Origin: Bradyrhizobium liaoningense
GTDB lineage: Bacteria > Pseudomonadota > Alphaproteobacteria > Rhizobiales > Xanthobacteraceae
Direction: 5' to 3'
Length of the DNA: 64,000 nucleotides
NCBI RefSeq assembly: GCF_018130955.1
Contig: NZ_JAFCJM010000012.1
Coordinates: 62,001-126,000, forward strand
Below are positions 1-9,334 of this stretch, one piece after another. A program made the position numbers and the translations under genes. Positions within the stretch are counted from its first letter, which is position 1. Every line of letters begins with the position of its first letter. Below the pieces are notes generated by a model. That model had not been told where the DNA came from. It ran no database searches and saw nothing but the letters and a program-made list of their open reading frames with translations.

Positions 1-525
1 AAGGGCAAGCTGGTCGCGATGTGCGGCGACGGCACCAACGACGCGCCAGCGCTGGCGCAGGCCGACGTCGGTGTCGCCATGAACACCGGCACGCAGGCCG
101 CGCGTGAAGCCGGCAACATGGTCGACCTCGACTCCAACCCGACCAAGCTGATCGAGGTGGTCGAGATCGGCAAGCAGCTGTTGATGACGCGCGGTGCGCT
201 GACCACGTTCTCGATCGCCAACGACGTTGCAAAATATTTTGCGATCATCCCGGCGATGTTTCTGGCGTTCTACCCGCAGCTTGGCGTGATCAACGTCATG
301 AGCCTGTCGAGCCCGCAGAGCGCCATTTTGTCGGCGATCATCTTCAACGCGCTGATCATCATCGGGCTGATTCCGCTGGCGCTGAAGGGCGTGGCCTATC
401 GTGCCGTCGGCGCGGGCGCGCTGCTGCGTCGGAACTTGCTGGTCTACGGCCTCGGCGGCATCGTCATTCCCTTCATCGGCATCAAGGCGATCGACCTCGT
501 CGTCACCGCCTTGCATTTGGCCTAG
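1..525 (+). CDS. kdpB: Potassium-transporting P-type ATPase subunit B, 3' part (KdpB)
   Basis: The frame is open from the first base of the window, so this is the last 174 residues of a protein that normally has about 680-700. KdpB is the ATP-hydrolysing subunit of the KdpFABC high-affinity K+ pump in the inner membrane. The visible part begins just before the P-type ATPase hinge motif [10 protein letters not shown] and its following ADVGVAM segment, and then shows three hydrophobic stretches (about residues 70-95, 105-125 and 145-170) matching the C-terminal transmembrane helices. The downstream kdpC, kdpD and kdpE confirm the operon. The phosphorylated Asp lies upstream, outside the window. 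Confidence 0.97.
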   Translation, partial: KGKLVAMCGDGTNDAPALAQADVGVAMNTGTQAAREAGNMVDLDSNPTKLIEVVEIGKQLLMTRGALTTFSIANDVAKYFAIIPAMFLAFYPQLGVINVMSLSSPQSAILSAIIFNALIIIGLIPLALKGVAYRAVGAGALLRRNLLVYGLGGIVIPFIGIKAIDLVVTALHLA

Positions 526-526
526 T

Positions 527-568
527 CGTCATTCCGGGTTCGATGCTGCGCATCGCCCTGGAATGACG
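527..568. repeat. Short palindromic intergenic repeat between kdpB and kdpC
   Basis: The 9-bp arms CGTCATTCC and GGAATGACG bracket a GC-rich centre that itself contains GATGC/GCATC. The repeat occupies almost the whole kdpB-kdpC gap and ends 22 bp before the kdpC ATG, just upstream of its AGGAG ribosome site. It resembles the CGTCATT...AATGACG class of short dispersed palindromes; it could act as an mRNA hairpin inside the operon. Confidence 0.7.
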
Positions 569-590
569 GAGAAAGAAATAGGAGACAAGA

Positions 591-1193
591 ATGCTCAGAG
601 AAATCCGCCCCGCCATTGTCCTGCTGCTTGCGCTCACCGCGATCACGGGACTGGCCTATCCGCTGGCGATGACCGGCATTGCCGGCGTGCTGTTTCCGAC
701 GCAGGCGCAAGGCAGCCTGATCGAGAAGGACGGCAAGGTCATCGGCTCCACCCTGATCGGGCAGGAGTTCGAGGATGACAAATACTTTCACGGTCGTCCC
801 TCGGCGACGCTGGCACCGGACCCGGCTGATTCGACCAAGACGGTGTCCGCGCCCTACAATGCTGCCAATTCGGGCGGCTCCAATCTTGGCCCGACCAGCA
901 AGGCGCTGGCCGACCGGCTCAAGGAAGACGTGGACAGGCTGAAGGCGGAGAACCCGAACGTCGCGGTGCCGGTCGACCTCGTCACGACCTCCGGCAGCGG
1001 TCTCGATCCGCACATCTCGCCGGAGGCCGCGCAATTCCAGGTGCCGCGGGTGGCGAAGGTCCGCAGCATGTCAGAGGAGTCGGTCCGGCAAATCGTGGCC
1101 GCCAACACCGAGGGCCGCCTGCTCGGCCTGATCGGCGAGCCGCGCGTCAACGTATTGGCGCTAAACCTCGTGCTCGACAAGGCCGCGAAGTAG
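591..1193 (+). CDS. kdpC: Potassium-transporting ATPase subunit C (KdpC)
   Basis: KdpC is the single-span accessory subunit of the KdpFABC pump, thought to stabilise the complex and support ATP binding. The 200-residue product has one N-terminal membrane helix (about residues 8-30) followed by a soluble domain with the family features [27 protein letters not shown], and a C-terminal [17 protein letters not shown] block. The start is supported by AGGAGA 7 bases upstream of the ATG. It lies 65 bp after kdpB, separated by a palindromic repeat, and 40 bp before kdpD. Confidence 0.97.
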   Translation: MLREIRPAIVLLLALTAITGLAYPLAMTGIAGVLFPTQAQGSLIEKDGKVIGSTLIGQEFEDDKYFHGRPSATLAPDPADSTKTVSAPYNAANSGGSNLGPTSKALADRLKEDVDRLKAENPNVAVPVDLVTTSGSGLDPHISPEAAQFQVPRVAKVRSMSEESVRQIVAANTEGRLLGLIGEPRVNVLALNLVLDKAAK

Positions 1194-1233
1194 CGGCCTA
1201 GGCTGACCACGTACGGATGATTATAATGGGCTG

Positions 1234-3957
1234 ATGGTTCAACAGCGCCGCGATCCCGAACAACGTCCCTCGCCGGAGGCGCTGCTGGAGGCCGCCCGCC
1301 GCGAGGAGAGCGCGCGCGGAAAACTCAAGATATTCGTCGGCGCCGCCCCCGGCGTCGGCAAGACCTATGAGATGCTGCAGAGCGCCCATGCCAGGCGCAA
1401 GGCCGGCGTCGACGTCGTGGTCGGCTACATAGAGACCCATGGCCGTGCCGAGACCGAGGCGCTCTTGCACGGGCTCGAGGTGATCCCGCGCAAGGGCCTC
1501 GACTATCGCGGCCAGATGCTGGAGGAGATGGACCTCGACGCGGTCATCGCGCGCCGCCCGCAGATCGCGCTCGTCGACGAGCTCGCCCACACCAATGCGG
1601 CGGGCAGCCGCCACCCAAAACGCTATCTCGACGTCGAAGAGCTGCTGTCGCATGGCATCGACGTTTACACCGCCGTTAACATTCAGCACATCGAGAGCCT
1701 GAACGACGTTGTCGCCCAGATCACCCATGTGCGGGTGCGCGAGACCGTGCCGGACTCCGTGTTCGACCGCGCCGACGCGATCGAGCTGATCGACCTCACG
1801 CCCGACGATCTGATCCAGCGGCTGAAGGAGGGCAAGGTCTATGTGCCGCGGCAGGCCGAGCGCGCGCTGGAGCATTATTTTTCGCCGGGCAATCTCACGG
1901 CCTTGCGCGAGCTGGCGCTGCGGCGCACCGCCGAGCGGGTCGACGAGCAATTGCTCACCCACATGCAGGCCAATGCGATTGCCGGCCCCTGGGCCGCGGG
2001 CGAGCGCATTCTGGTTTGCGTCAGTGAGGACCCGCGCGCGGCGGGGTTAGTGCGCTACACCAAGCGGCTGGCCGACCGGCTGCATGCGCCGTTCACGGCG
2101 ATCTCGATCGAGACGCGGCGCTCGCTGCAGCTCTCGGACACCGAGCGCGACCGGCTTGCCGATACGCTGCGGCTTGCCGAATCGCTCGGCGGCGAGGCGC
2201 TGACGATCCCTGCCGTCGGCCGCCGCATCGCCGACGACGTCGTCAACTTTGCGCAAGGCAACAACGTCACCCAGATCGTGATCGGCAAGTCGAGCCGCTC
2301 GCGCTGGTTCGAGATGACGCGCGGCTCGGTCGTGCACGATCTGGTCCGCCGCTCCGGCAACATCACGGTGCATGTGATTGCCGGCGACGAGCTTCCCGTT
2401 GAAGCGGCGCCGAAGAGCACGGTGCAGACCGCCGCGCGTGCCGAGCCGTTCGATCCGCTGCCCTATCTGAAGGCGCTCGGCATCGTACTGGTCAGCCTCG
2501 GCGCGGCCAGAATGCTTCAGCCCTATTTCGGCATCGAGAACGTCGATCTCGTGCTGTTGACGGGGTTGGTCGCGGTCGCTGTGCGCTACGGCCTGTGGCC
2601 GTCGTTGCTGGCAACGGTCGCGGCCTCGCTGTCCTACAATTTCTTCTTCCTGCCGCCGGTCTACACCTTCACGATCACCGATCCGACCAATGTCGCCGCC
2701 TTCGTTCTGTTCATGGTGGTGGCGCTGCTGGTCTCCAATGTTGCCGCGCGCGTGCGCATCCAGGCCGACACGGCGATCGGCCGGATCAGGATGACCGAGC
2801 AGCTTTATGCGTTCAGCCGCAAGCTCGCTGGCACCGCGACGCTCGACGACGTGTTGTGGGCGACGGCCTACCAGATCGCGCTGATGCTGAAGGTGCGCGT
2901 GGTGCTGCTGTTGCCCGAGGACGGCGTTCTCACGGTGAAGTCGGGTTATCCGCCGGAGGACGACCTTGACCAGGCGGATCTTGCCGCCGCCAACTGGGCC
3001 TGGAGCAACGATCGTTCCGCAGGCCGCGGCTCGGACACGCTGCCGGGCGCAAAACGCCTGTTCCTGCCGATGCGCACCGGGCGCGGACCGATCGGTGTCA
3101 TCGGCATCGACAACGACCGCACCGGTCCGTTGCTGACGCCGGACCAGCGCCGGCTGCTCGACGCGCTGGTCGACCAGGGCGCGCTGGCGATCGAACGCGT
3201 GCTGCTGGTCGAGGACATGGATCGCGTCAAGCGCACGGTGGAATCCGAGCGCCTGCGCTCGGCGCTCCTGACCTCGATCTCGCACGATCTGAAGACACCG
3301 CTCGCTTCCGTGCTGGGTGCGGCCTCGACCATGCGCGATCTCGCCGGCGCCTTGTCCGACACCGAGAAGCGCGATCTGCTCGCCACCGTGATCGACGAGT
3401 CCGAGCGGCTCAACCGCTTCATCGCCAATCTGCTCGACATGACCAAGCTGGAGTCGGGCGCAATCGTGCCGAAGACTGCGCTGCACGACCTCGGCGAGAT
3501 CGTCGGCAGCGCGCTCCGCCGTGCGAGCAAGATCCTGACGGGCCATAAGGTCACCCTCGAGCTCGCGGCCGACCTCCCGATGCTCGAGCTCGATGCGGTG
3601 CTGTTCGAGCAGGTGCTTTTCAATCTGCTGGATAACGCCGCAAAATATTCGCCTGATAACACCACGATCTCGATCCGCAGCCAGCGCGACAGGGACCATG
3701 TCGTCCTGACGATCGCGGATGAGGGCGACGGCATTCCGCCCGGCGAGCTCGAAAGCGTGTTCGACAAGTTCTATCGCGTGCAGAAGGGCGACCACGTCCG
3801 CCCGGGCACGGGCCTCGGGCTCGCGATCTCCCGCGGTTTTGTCGAGGCGATGCGCGGCACGATCTCGGCCGCCAACAGAGCCGACCGAAGCGGGGCGGTG
3901 CTGGCCATACGCCTGCCCATTCCGGCACAGACCCACGCATTGGATACCGCCGCATGA
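1234..3957 (+). CDS. kdpD: Osmosensitive K+ channel sensor histidine kinase (KdpD)
   Basis: KdpD is the membrane sensor kinase that phosphorylates KdpE under K+ limitation. The 907-residue protein has the usual order: an N-terminal KdpD domain with Walker A (GAAPGVGKT, about residues 37-45) and Walker B-like LVDELAHTN; a universal-stress-protein-like domain (about 255-375); four closely spaced membrane helices (about 410-510); a GAF-like region; then the phosphoacceptor helix SISHDLKTPLASV and an ATPase domain with the N box (NLLDNAAKYS), DEGDGIPPG and GTGLGLAISRG. The ATG has no convincing Shine-Dalgarno sequence and overlaps the TGA of a five-codon reading frame. The 3' end overlaps kdpE by four bases (ATGA). 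Confidence 0.96.
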   Translation: MVQQRRDPEQRPSPEALLEAARREESARGKLKIFVGAAPGVGKTYEMLQSAHARRKAGVDVVVGYIETHGRAETEALLHGLEVIPRKGLDYRGQMLEEMDLDAVIARRPQIALVDELAHTNAAGSRHPKRYLDVEELLSHGIDVYTAVNIQHIESLNDVVAQITHVRVRETVPDSVFDRADAIELIDLTPDDLIQRLKEGKVYVPRQAERALEHYFSPGNLTALRELALRRTAERVDEQLLTHMQANAIAGPWAAGERILVCVSEDPRAAGLVRYTKRLADRLHAPFTAISIETRRSLQLSDTERDRLADTLRLAESLGGEALTIPAVGRRIADDVVNFAQGNNVTQIVIGKSSRSRWFEMTRGSVVHDLVRRSGNITVHVIAGDELPVEAAPKSTVQTAARAEPFDPLPYLKALGIVLVSLGAARMLQPYFGIENVDLVLLTGLVAVAVRYGLWPSLLATVAASLSYNFFFLPPVYTFTITDPTNVAAFVLFMVVALLVSNVAARVRIQADTAIGRIRMTEQLYAFSRKLAGTATLDDVLWATAYQIALMLKVRVVLLLPEDGVLTVKSGYPPEDDLDQADLAAANWAWSNDRSAGRGSDTLPGAKRLFLPMRTGRGPIGVIGIDNDRTGPLLTPDQRRLLDALVDQGALAIERVLLVEDMDRVKRTVESERLRSALLTSISHDLKTPLASVLGAASTMRDLAGALSDTEKRDLLATVIDESERLNRFIANLLDMTKLESGAIVPKTALHDLGEIVGSALRRASKILTGHKVTLELAADLPMLELDAVLFEQVLFNLLDNAAKYSPDNTTISIRSQRDRDHVVLTIADEGDGIPPGELESVFDKFYRVQKGDHVRPGTGLGLAISRGFVEAMRGTISAANRADRSGAVLAIRLPIPAQTHALDTAA

Positions 3958-4643
3958 GCGCTGCCCCGATCAAGGTGTTGATCATCGATGACGAGCCGCC
4001 GATCCGCAAATTGCTGCGGATGGGATTGTCGACGCAGGGCTACGACATCCTGGAAGCCTCGAACGGCAAGATCGCGCTGGAGAAGCTCACTGAAGGTCCT
4101 GCGCTGATCATTCTCGATCTCGGGCTTCCAGACATCGGCGGGCATGAGCTGCTGCAGACGATCCGCGCGCGGAACGAGAGCGTGCCGATCGTGGTGCTGT
4201 CGAGCCGCGGCGACGAGGCCGGCAAGGTGCAGGCGCTCGATCTCGGCGCCGACGACTATCTGACGAAGCCGTTCGGCATGGACGAGCTGCTGGCGCGCAT
4301 GCGCGCGGCGCTGCGGCACCAGTTGCAGGTGAAGGGCGAACGGCCGGTGTTCCGCACCGGCGATCTCTCCGTCGATCTGGTCCGCCGCATCGTCAAGGTC
4401 GGCGAGAAGGATATCAAGCTGTCGCCGAAGGAGTACGACCTCTTGCGCGTGCTGGTGCAACATGCCGGCAAGGTGCTCACCCATCGCTTCCTGCTGAAGG
4501 AGCTGTGGGACGAACTGACCGACGCGCAATACTTGCGCGTCTATGTGCGCCAGCTCCGGCAGAAGATCGAGGCCGATCCGGAGCGTCCGCAATATGTCCT
4601 GACCGAGACGGGGATCGGGTACCGGTTGAAGGCGGGGGATTAG
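3954..4643 (+). CDS. kdpE: Two-component response regulator (KdpE)
   Basis: KdpE is the OmpR/PhoB-type regulator that activates kdp transcription when phosphorylated by KdpD. The 229-residue protein has a receiver domain with the acidic pair in IIDDEPPIRK, a phosphoacceptor Asp in LIILDLGLPD, Thr/Ser in VVLSSRG and Lys in YLTKPFG, followed by a winged-helix DNA-binding domain (about 130-229; LSPKEYDLLRVL and QYLRVYVRQLRQKIE). It overlaps kdpD by four bases, so translation is probably coupled. Confidence 0.96.
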   Translation: MSAAPIKVLIIDDEPPIRKLLRMGLSTQGYDILEASNGKIALEKLTEGPALIILDLGLPDIGGHELLQTIRARNESVPIVVLSSRGDEAGKVQALDLGADDYLTKPFGMDELLARMRAALRHQLQVKGERPVFRTGDLSVDLVRRIVKVGEKDIKLSPKEYDLLRVLVQHAGKVLTHRFLLKELWDELTDAQYLRVYVRQLRQKIEADPERPQYVLTETGIGYRLKAGD

Positions 4644-4657
4644 GCTCGCTGCGCCTC

Positions 4658-4742
4658 CGTCATGGCCGGGCTTGTCCCGGCCATCCACGAGCCACCGCAC
4701 GCGACGCCAGACGTGGATGCCGGGACAAGCCCGGGCTTGACG
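4658..4742. repeat. Bradyrhizobium-type palindromic repeat, family A copy 1
   Basis: Imperfect inverted repeat starting CGTCATGGCCGGGCTTGTCC and ending with a GACAAGCCCGGGC...TGACG arm. Related copies lie at 45585-45706 and 57474-57563. It follows kdpE directly and, with the next repeat, fills the kdpE-ku gap; it may also serve as a transcription terminator for the kdp operon. Confidence 0.8.
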
Positions 4743-4774
4743 ACTGAGTATGTGGGGCGAACCTGCATCAACAT

Positions 4775-4861
4775 CGTCATTGCGAGCGCAGCGAAGCAAT
4801 CCAGATCCGATCCACGGAGGCAGTCTGGATCGCTTCGTCGCAAGGGCTCCTCGCAATGACG
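4775..4861. repeat. Palindromic repeat, CATTGCGAGCG family
   Basis: Inverted repeat with outer arms CGTCATTGCGAG and CTCGCAATGACG and inner arms GAAGCAATCCAGA / TCTGGATCGCTTC. It ends 8 bp before the 3' end of ku, so the convergent kdpE and ku transcripts both run into repeats. Confidence 0.8.
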
Positions 4862-4868
4862 GAGTGCG

Positions 4869-5753
4869 CTAACTCGCCTTGCGATGCCGTGTCGTCGACC
4901 GACGCGCCTTCCGCGCGCTGCGCTGCCGTCCGGTCGCGCGGCGGGCGTGAGACCTGGCGGATCGCGATGCCTTGCCACGCCCCTTCAGACTCTGCTTCAG
5001 GGCGTCCATCAGGCTGACGACGTTGCTCGGCCGCTCTTCCGGCTCGGCCAGCTCGATTGTCTTGCCGTTCGCCTTCCGCTTCACCAGGGCCTTCAACGCA
5101 TTCTCGTATTCGTCCTTGAACTTTGACGGATCGAAATGCGACGCCTTCTTGTGCAGGATATGGCCGGCGAGCTCGACCATGTCCTTGGTGATCTTCGGGG
5201 TCTTGATGTCGTCGAAGAACTGGCCTTCGTCGCGCAGCTCATAATCAAAGCGCAGCGTGGTGCCGAGCAGCCCCTTTCCGAGCGGCTCGATCGCCATGAC
5301 GTGCTCGCGGTTGGTGAGCACGATCTTGGCAAGCGCCACGCGCTCCTCGTCCTTCATGGCGTCGCGGATGACCGCGAAGGCATCGATCGCGGCCTTGCCG
5401 TCGGGCGCGATGTAATAGGGATGATTGAGGTAACGCCGGTCGATTTCGTCCCGCGGCACGAAACTGTCGATGTCGATGGTGTGGTTGCTCTCGATCTGGA
5501 CGGCCTCGAGCTCCTCAGGTTCGATCTCGACATATTTGCCCTTGCGAAGCTCGTAGCCGCGACCCTTCTGATTGCTCTCGACGACGTCGCCGGTCTCGAC
5601 ATCGATCATCTGCTGCTTCAGCCGGTTGCCGGTCTCCCGGTTGATCATGTGAAACCGGGTCTTCTCTGCGGCTGTCGTGGCGGGGTAGAGCAGGACGGGG
5701 CAACTGACCAGCGACAGCTTCAACATTCCCTTCCAATAGGCGCGCGGGGCCAT
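4869..5753 (-). CDS. ku: Non-homologous end-joining protein Ku
   Basis: Bacterial Ku is a homodimeric ring that binds double-strand DNA ends and recruits LigD. The 294-residue protein starts [20 protein letters not shown], the typical Ku opening; a longer in-frame reading frame upstream (to 5999) runs into ligD coding DNA and lacks family sequence, so the internal ATG at 5753 was chosen. Family features include [16 protein letters not shown], the [13 protein letters not shown] segment and the YELRDEGQF region. The C-terminus (about 255-294) is a Lys/Arg/Ala/Ser-rich basic tail, as expected for DNA binding. It is divergent from ligD, with a symmetric promoter-like palindrome between them. Confidence 0.96.
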   Translation of the reverse strand: MAPRAYWKGMLKLSLVSCPVLLYPATTAAEKTRFHMINRETGNRLKQQMIDVETGDVVESNQKGRGYELRKGKYVEIEPEELEAVQIESNHTIDIDSFVPRDEIDRRYLNHPYYIAPDGKAAIDAFAVIRDAMKDEERVALAKIVLTNREHVMAIEPLGKGLLGTTLRFDYELRDEGQFFDDIKTPKITKDMVELAGHILHKKASHFDPSKFKDEYENALKALVKRKANGKTIELAEPEERPSNVVSLMDALKQSLKGRGKASRSARSHARRATGRQRSARKARRSTTRHRKAS

Positions 5754-5782
5754 TCCATTCTCCAGCGATTTCAATACGATTT

Positions 5783-5807
5783 GGAACCCCAACCCATGTT
5801 GGGGGTT
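5783..5807 (+). promoter_or_regulatory. Candidate EcfG-type promoter toward ligD
   Basis: GGAAC at 5783-5787, a 16-bp spacer, then GGTT at 5804-5807. The alphaproteobacterial EcfG/RpoE2 consensus is GGAAC, 16-17 bp, CGTT, so one base of the -10 differs. Expected transcription start is near 5812-5815, about 60 bases before the ligD ATG. It overlaps the mirror-image site on the other strand. Confidence 0.5.
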
Positions 5808-5815
5808 TTGGTTCC
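5791..5815 (-). promoter_or_regulatory. Candidate EcfG-type promoter toward ku
   Basis: Read on the minus strand: GGAAC (5815-5811), 16 bp, GGTT (5794-5791). It is a mirror image of the ligD-directed site and shares its centre, so both sit in one near-perfect palindrome from 5783 to 5815. Transcription would start about 30 bases before the ku ATG. Confidence 0.5.
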
Positions 5816-5872
5816 GGGAGGGAGTCTTGGCGTGATAGGCTTGAATTCGCGCGCGAAAATGCAGGGTCAGAC

Positions 5873-8536
5873 GTGCTGAGAAACCTCTCCACCTATCGCA
5901 GGAAGCGGGATTTTGAGAAGACCCCCGAGCCGTCCGGCGAGGCCAGGGTCGCGCCGTCGAAGGCGCGGCGCTTCGTGATCCAGAAGCATGACGCAACACG
6001 GCTGCACTACGACTTCAGGCTCGAATTCGACGGTGTCTTCAAGTCCTGGGCGGTGACGCGCGGGCCCTCGCTCGATCCGCATGACAAGCGCCTCGCGGTC
6101 GAGGTAGAGGATCATCCGCTCGACTATGGCGACTTCGAGGGCACCATTCCCGAGGGACAGTATGGCGGCGGCACCGTGATGCTGTGGGATCGCGGCACCT
6201 GGGAATCCGACGACCCTGAGCGCGGCTTCAAGAAAGGCGATCTGAAATTCACCCTGCACGGCGAAAAGCTGCATGGCAGCTGGGTGCTGGTCCGCATGCG
6301 CAACGACCGCAACGGCGGCAAGCGCACCAACTGGCTCCTGATCAAGCATCGCGATGAATACGCCAGCGAGGGCGAGGATATCCTGAAGGAGGACAAGTCG
6401 GTCGCTTCCGGCCGGGCGATGCAGCAGATCGCTGGAGGCAAGGGGCGCGCGCCAAAACCGTTCATGCTGGCGAAGGGTGCCAAGGGCAAGGCGGACGCGG
6501 TCTGGCAGTCCAATCGCGCGGAGGAGTCGGCGACACGCACCATCAAGCCGGCGCCGCGTGCGGCGCTGAAGAAGGGCAAGGCGACGACGGCCACGAACGC
6601 CACGAAGGTGTCCGAGATGCTGGACTTCGTCGCGCCGCAGCTCTGCACGCCGGTGGAGCGGCCGCCGTCCGGCGATGGCTGGTGCCACGAGATCAAGTTC
6701 GATGGCTATCGCGTTCAGCTTCGGGTCGAAGGCGGCAAGGCAACGCTGAAGACCCGCAAAGGGCTCGACTGGACCGACAAGTTTACCGCCATCGCCAAGG
6801 AAGGGACCGGCTTGCCCGATGTGATGATCGACGGCGAGATCGTCGCGCTCGATCACGATGGCGCCCCGAATTTTTCGTCGCTCCAGGCGGCATTGTCCGA
6901 TGGCAAGACCGACGCGCTCACCTTCTTCGCCTTCGACGTGCTGTTCGCCGATGGACTCGACTTGCGGAGATTGTCGCTCGGCGAGCGAAAGGAACGGCTC
7001 AAGGAATTGCTGGAGGCGCGCAAGGGCAAGTCGCACCAGATCCGCTATGTCGAGCATTTTGAGAGTGGCGGCGATGCGGTGTTGCAATCTGCCTGCAAGC
7101 TCGAGCTCGAAGGCGTGGTGTCGAAGAAGCTCGATGGTCCCTACCGCTCCGGCCGCACCGAGGGCTGGACCAAGGCAAAATGCCGCGCGGGCCATGAGGT
7201 CGTGATCGGCGGCTACAAGACCACCAACGGCAAATTCCGTTCGCTGATGGCCGGCGTGCACCGTGGCGATGACCTCGCCTTTGTCGGTATGGTCGGTACA
7301 GGGTTCGGTGCCGACAAGGTCAAGCGCATCATGCCGCTGTTGAAGGCGGCGGAAGCTGATGAGAGCCCCTTCGGCGGCAAGAACGCGCCCAAGAAGACCC
7401 GCGACGTGCACTGGCTGAAGCCGGAGCTCGTTGCCGAGATCGAGTTCGCCGGCTTCACCGCCGATGGCAATATCCGCCAGGCCGGGTTCAAGGGATTGCG
7501 GCAGGACAAGCCGGCCGAGGAGGTGGAGGCGGAAACGCCCAGGAAGACCGTGCTCGCCAAGCCGGTCGCACGCAAGGGTGCGGCCAAGAGTGTGGCTAAG
7601 TCCGGAAAGCGGTTGAAGCAGACCGGGGCAGCCGAAGTGATGGGCGTCGTCATCTCCAAGCCCGACAAGGAGCTGTGGCCGGACGGCGGCGACGGCGAGG
7701 GCGTGACCAAGCTCGACCTTGCGCGCTATTTCGAGGCGGTCGGCGACTGGATGATCGCGCATCTGAAGGGGCGGCCGTGCTCGATCATCCGGGCGCCCGA
7801 CGGCATCGGCGGCGAAAAATTCTTCCAGCGCCACGCCATGCAGGGCACCTCGAGCCTGCTGCAGCTGGTAAAAGCCTCCGGCGAACGAAAACCCTATTTG
7901 CAGATCGACCGGGTCGAGGGGCTCGCGGCGGTCGCGCAGATCGGTGGTGTCGAGCTGCATCCCTGGAATTGCGCGCCTTATGCCTACGATACGCCGGGCC
8001 GGCTGGTATTCGATCTCGATCCCGCGCCGGATGTGGCGTTTGCCGATGTGGTGGAGGCTGCCAAGGAGATGCGCCAGCGCCTGGCTGATGTCGGCATGGA
8101 GAGCTTTTGCAAGACCACCGGCGGCAAGGGCCTGCATGTCGTGGTGCCGCTGCTGCACGGCGCCAGGGACAAGGTGAGCTGGAAGGAGGCAAAGGGCTTT
8201 GCCCAAAGTGTCTGCCAGTGGATGGCCAACGACGAGCCCGAGCGCTATCTGCTCAACATGTCCAAGAAGCTGCGCGACGGAAAGATCTTTCTCGACTATC
8301 TGCGCAACGATCGCCTGGCAACGGCGGTCGCGCCGCTATCGCCGCGCGCGCGCGACGGTGCGACGGTGTCGATGCCGGTCACCTGGGCGCAGGTGAAGGG
8401 CGATCTCGACCCGAAGCGCTACACGATGCGGACGGTGCCGGGACTGTTGGCGCGCTCGAAGGCGTGGGATGGCTACGAGGATGCGGCGTCGTCGATCAAG
8501 GCGGCGATGAAGAAGCTGGTGGGGAAGGTGAGGTAG
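5873..8536 (+). CDS. ligD: ATP-dependent DNA ligase D, phosphoesterase-ligase-polymerase
   Basis: LigD repairs Ku-bound double-strand breaks by end processing, gap filling and ligation. The 887 residues carry all three domains in the order phosphoesterase, ligase, polymerase. The phosphoesterase domain (about 10-190) shows [18 protein letters not shown] and [11 protein letters not shown]. The ligase domain (about 245-540) has the nucleotidyl-accepting lysine K275 in HEIKFDGYR, then DGEIVALD and [12 protein letters not shown]. The archaeo-eukaryotic primase-like polymerase domain (about 595-885) has the metal-binding pair in [21 protein letters not shown] and IFLDYLRND. Lys/Ala-rich linkers join the domains. 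It is divergent from ku. Confidence 0.96.
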   Translation: MLRNLSTYRRKRDFEKTPEPSGEARVAPSKARRFVIQKHDATRLHYDFRLEFDGVFKSWAVTRGPSLDPHDKRLAVEVEDHPLDYGDFEGTIPEGQYGGGTVMLWDRGTWESDDPERGFKKGDLKFTLHGEKLHGSWVLVRMRNDRNGGKRTNWLLIKHRDEYASEGEDILKEDKSVASGRAMQQIAGGKGRAPKPFMLAKGAKGKADAVWQSNRAEESATRTIKPAPRAALKKGKATTATNATKVSEMLDFVAPQLCTPVERPPSGDGWCHEIKFDGYRVQLRVEGGKATLKTRKGLDWTDKFTAIAKEGTGLPDVMIDGEIVALDHDGAPNFSSLQAALSDGKTDALTFFAFDVLFADGLDLRRLSLGERKERLKELLEARKGKSHQIRYVEHFESGGDAVLQSACKLELEGVVSKKLDGPYRSGRTEGWTKAKCRAGHEVVIGGYKTTNGKFRSLMAGVHRGDDLAFVGMVGTGFGADKVKRIMPLLKAAEADESPFGGKNAPKKTRDVHWLKPELVAEIEFAGFTADGNIRQAGFKGLRQDKPAEEVEAETPRKTVLAKPVARKGAAKSVAKSGKRLKQTGAAEVMGVVISKPDKELWPDGGDGEGVTKLDLARYFEAVGDWMIAHLKGRPCSIIRAPDGIGGEKFFQRHAMQGTSSLLQLVKASGERKPYLQIDRVEGLAAVAQIGGVELHPWNCAPYAYDTPGRLVFDLDPAPDVAFADVVEAAKEMRQRLADVGMESFCKTTGGKGLHVVVPLLHGARDKVSWKEAKGFAQSVCQWMANDEPERYLLNMSKKLRDGKIFLDYLRNDRLATAVAPLSPRARDGATVSMPVTWAQVKGDLDPKRYTMRTVPGLLARSKAWDGYEDAASSIKAAMKKLVGKVR

Positions 8537-8565
8537 CTACGCGGCTCGCCGCAAATGTTGACGTT

Positions 8566-8655
8566 GTAGGGTGGGCAAAGCGAAGCGTGCCCACCATCTT
8601 TCAGCTTCTCGGCAGAAGAGGTGGGCACGGCGCGATGCGCCTTTGCCCACCCTAC
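8566..8655. repeat. Palindromic intergenic repeat, GTAGGGTGGGCAAAG family
   Basis: Perfect 15-bp terminal arms GTAGGGTGGGCAAAG and CTTTGCCCACCCTAC, with a second nested pair around GTGCCCACC/GGTGGGCAC. It separates the convergent ligD and DUF3309 genes and could fold into a long hairpin in either transcript. Confidence 0.85.
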
Positions 8656-8670
8656 GCACCGAGCGCTCGG

Positions 8671-8835
8671 CTAGATCCGCCCCAGCAGCAGCAAGATCAG
8701 CAGGATGACGATGATCAGCCCCAGGCCGCCGCCGCCGTAGTAGCCGGTGCCGTAGAACGGGCCGCCGCCGATGCCGCTGAAGCCGCCAAGTAGCGCAATG
8801 ACCAGAATGATCAGAATGATGGTACCGATTGTCAT
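8671..8835 (-). CDS. Small DUF3309 membrane protein
   Basis: A 54-residue protein with two hydrophobic helices (about 2-18 and 38-52) joined by a Gly/Tyr-rich loop (GGFSGIGGGPFYGTGYYGGGGLG). This is the pattern of the DUF3309 family, small membrane proteins of unknown function common in rhizobia. A longer frame to 9198 exists, but the ATG at 8835 follows a strong GGAGGAG ribosome site and begins the conserved part. A well-matching EcfG-type promoter lies about 60 bases upstream, so it is probably induced in the general stress response. Confidence 0.85.
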   Translation of the reverse strand: MTIGTIILIILVIALLGGFSGIGGGPFYGTGYYGGGGLGLIIVILLILLLLGRI

Positions 8836-8894
8836 GCGAGTCTCCTCCAGCCCTCTGACAAGGGTTGCTTTGTGAATCCTGATTTCGCCGGGGC

Positions 8895-8919
8895 AACTTG
8901 CCGCACAAATGAAAGTTCC
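8895..8919 (-). promoter_or_regulatory. Candidate EcfG-type promoter of the DUF3309 gene
   Basis: On the minus strand: GGAAC (8919-8915), a 16-bp spacer, AGTT (8898-8895). Only the first base of the -10 differs from the consensus CGTT. The expected start is about 50 bases upstream of the DUF3309 ATG. Confidence 0.6.
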
Positions 8920-9013
8920 TGTGATGCAACACCATAAGAAGGCCGCGGCTGCTGGAACTATTGCGGGGATTTCGCGCCTGATTATGTGAGGACGGATCAT
9001 TGGAGGCTGGGCC

Positions 9014-9331
9014 ATGTCAGCACCGCTCGTCGTTTCAATCCCGCATCGCCTGGGCCGCGAGGAAGCGGCGCGGCGTCTCAAGACCGGTCTCGGCCGGGCC
9101 GCCGCCAGCATCCCCGTGATGCAGGTCGAGGAGGAGCGCTGGGAGGGCGACCGCATGAACTTTCGCATCCGCGCGCTCGGGCAGATCGCGACCGGCAATG
9201 TCGACGTCGCCGAGGATCACGTGCGGGTCGAGGTGGTGCTGCCCTGGTTGCTGCAGCGCTTTGCCGAGATGGCGCAGGCGACCATTCGCAAGCGCGGACA
9301 ATTGCTGCTGACCAAGGGCGACGGCAAATAG
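9014..9331 (+). CDS. Polyhydroxyalkanoic acid system family protein
   Basis: A 105-residue protein resembling the PHA_gran_rgn family (polyhydroxyalkanoic acid system proteins), found in polyhydroxyalkanoate-producing bacteria and of unclear biochemical role. Visible features are the N-terminal VSIPHRLGREEAARRL, and the C-terminal VEVVLPWLLQRFAEM with ATIRKRGQLLLTK. A GGAGG ribosome site lies 7 bases before the ATG. The stop is 3 bases from the 3' end of convergent treY. No PHA synthase or phasin is nearby. Confidence 0.8.
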   Translation: MSAPLVVSIPHRLGREEAARRLKTGLGRAAASIPVMQVEEERWEGDRMNFRIRALGQIATGNVDVAEDHVRVEVVLPWLLQRFAEMAQATIRKRGQLLLTKGDGK

Positions 9332-9334
9332 TGC

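Noticed and set aside
2047..3936. Long antisense reading frame opposite kdpD (629 codons)
   Set aside because: In this high-GC DNA the reverse strand of real genes is often open. The product is Arg/His/Gln-rich, without motifs, and kdpD is certain.
5867..8206. Antisense frame of 779 codons opposite ligD
   Set aside because: No family sequence, low-complexity composition, and full overlap with a clear ligD.
8954..8978. EcfG-type promoter for the polyhydroxyalkanoate-system gene
   Set aside because: GGAAC is present at 8954 but no GTT occurs at 16-17 bp spacing.
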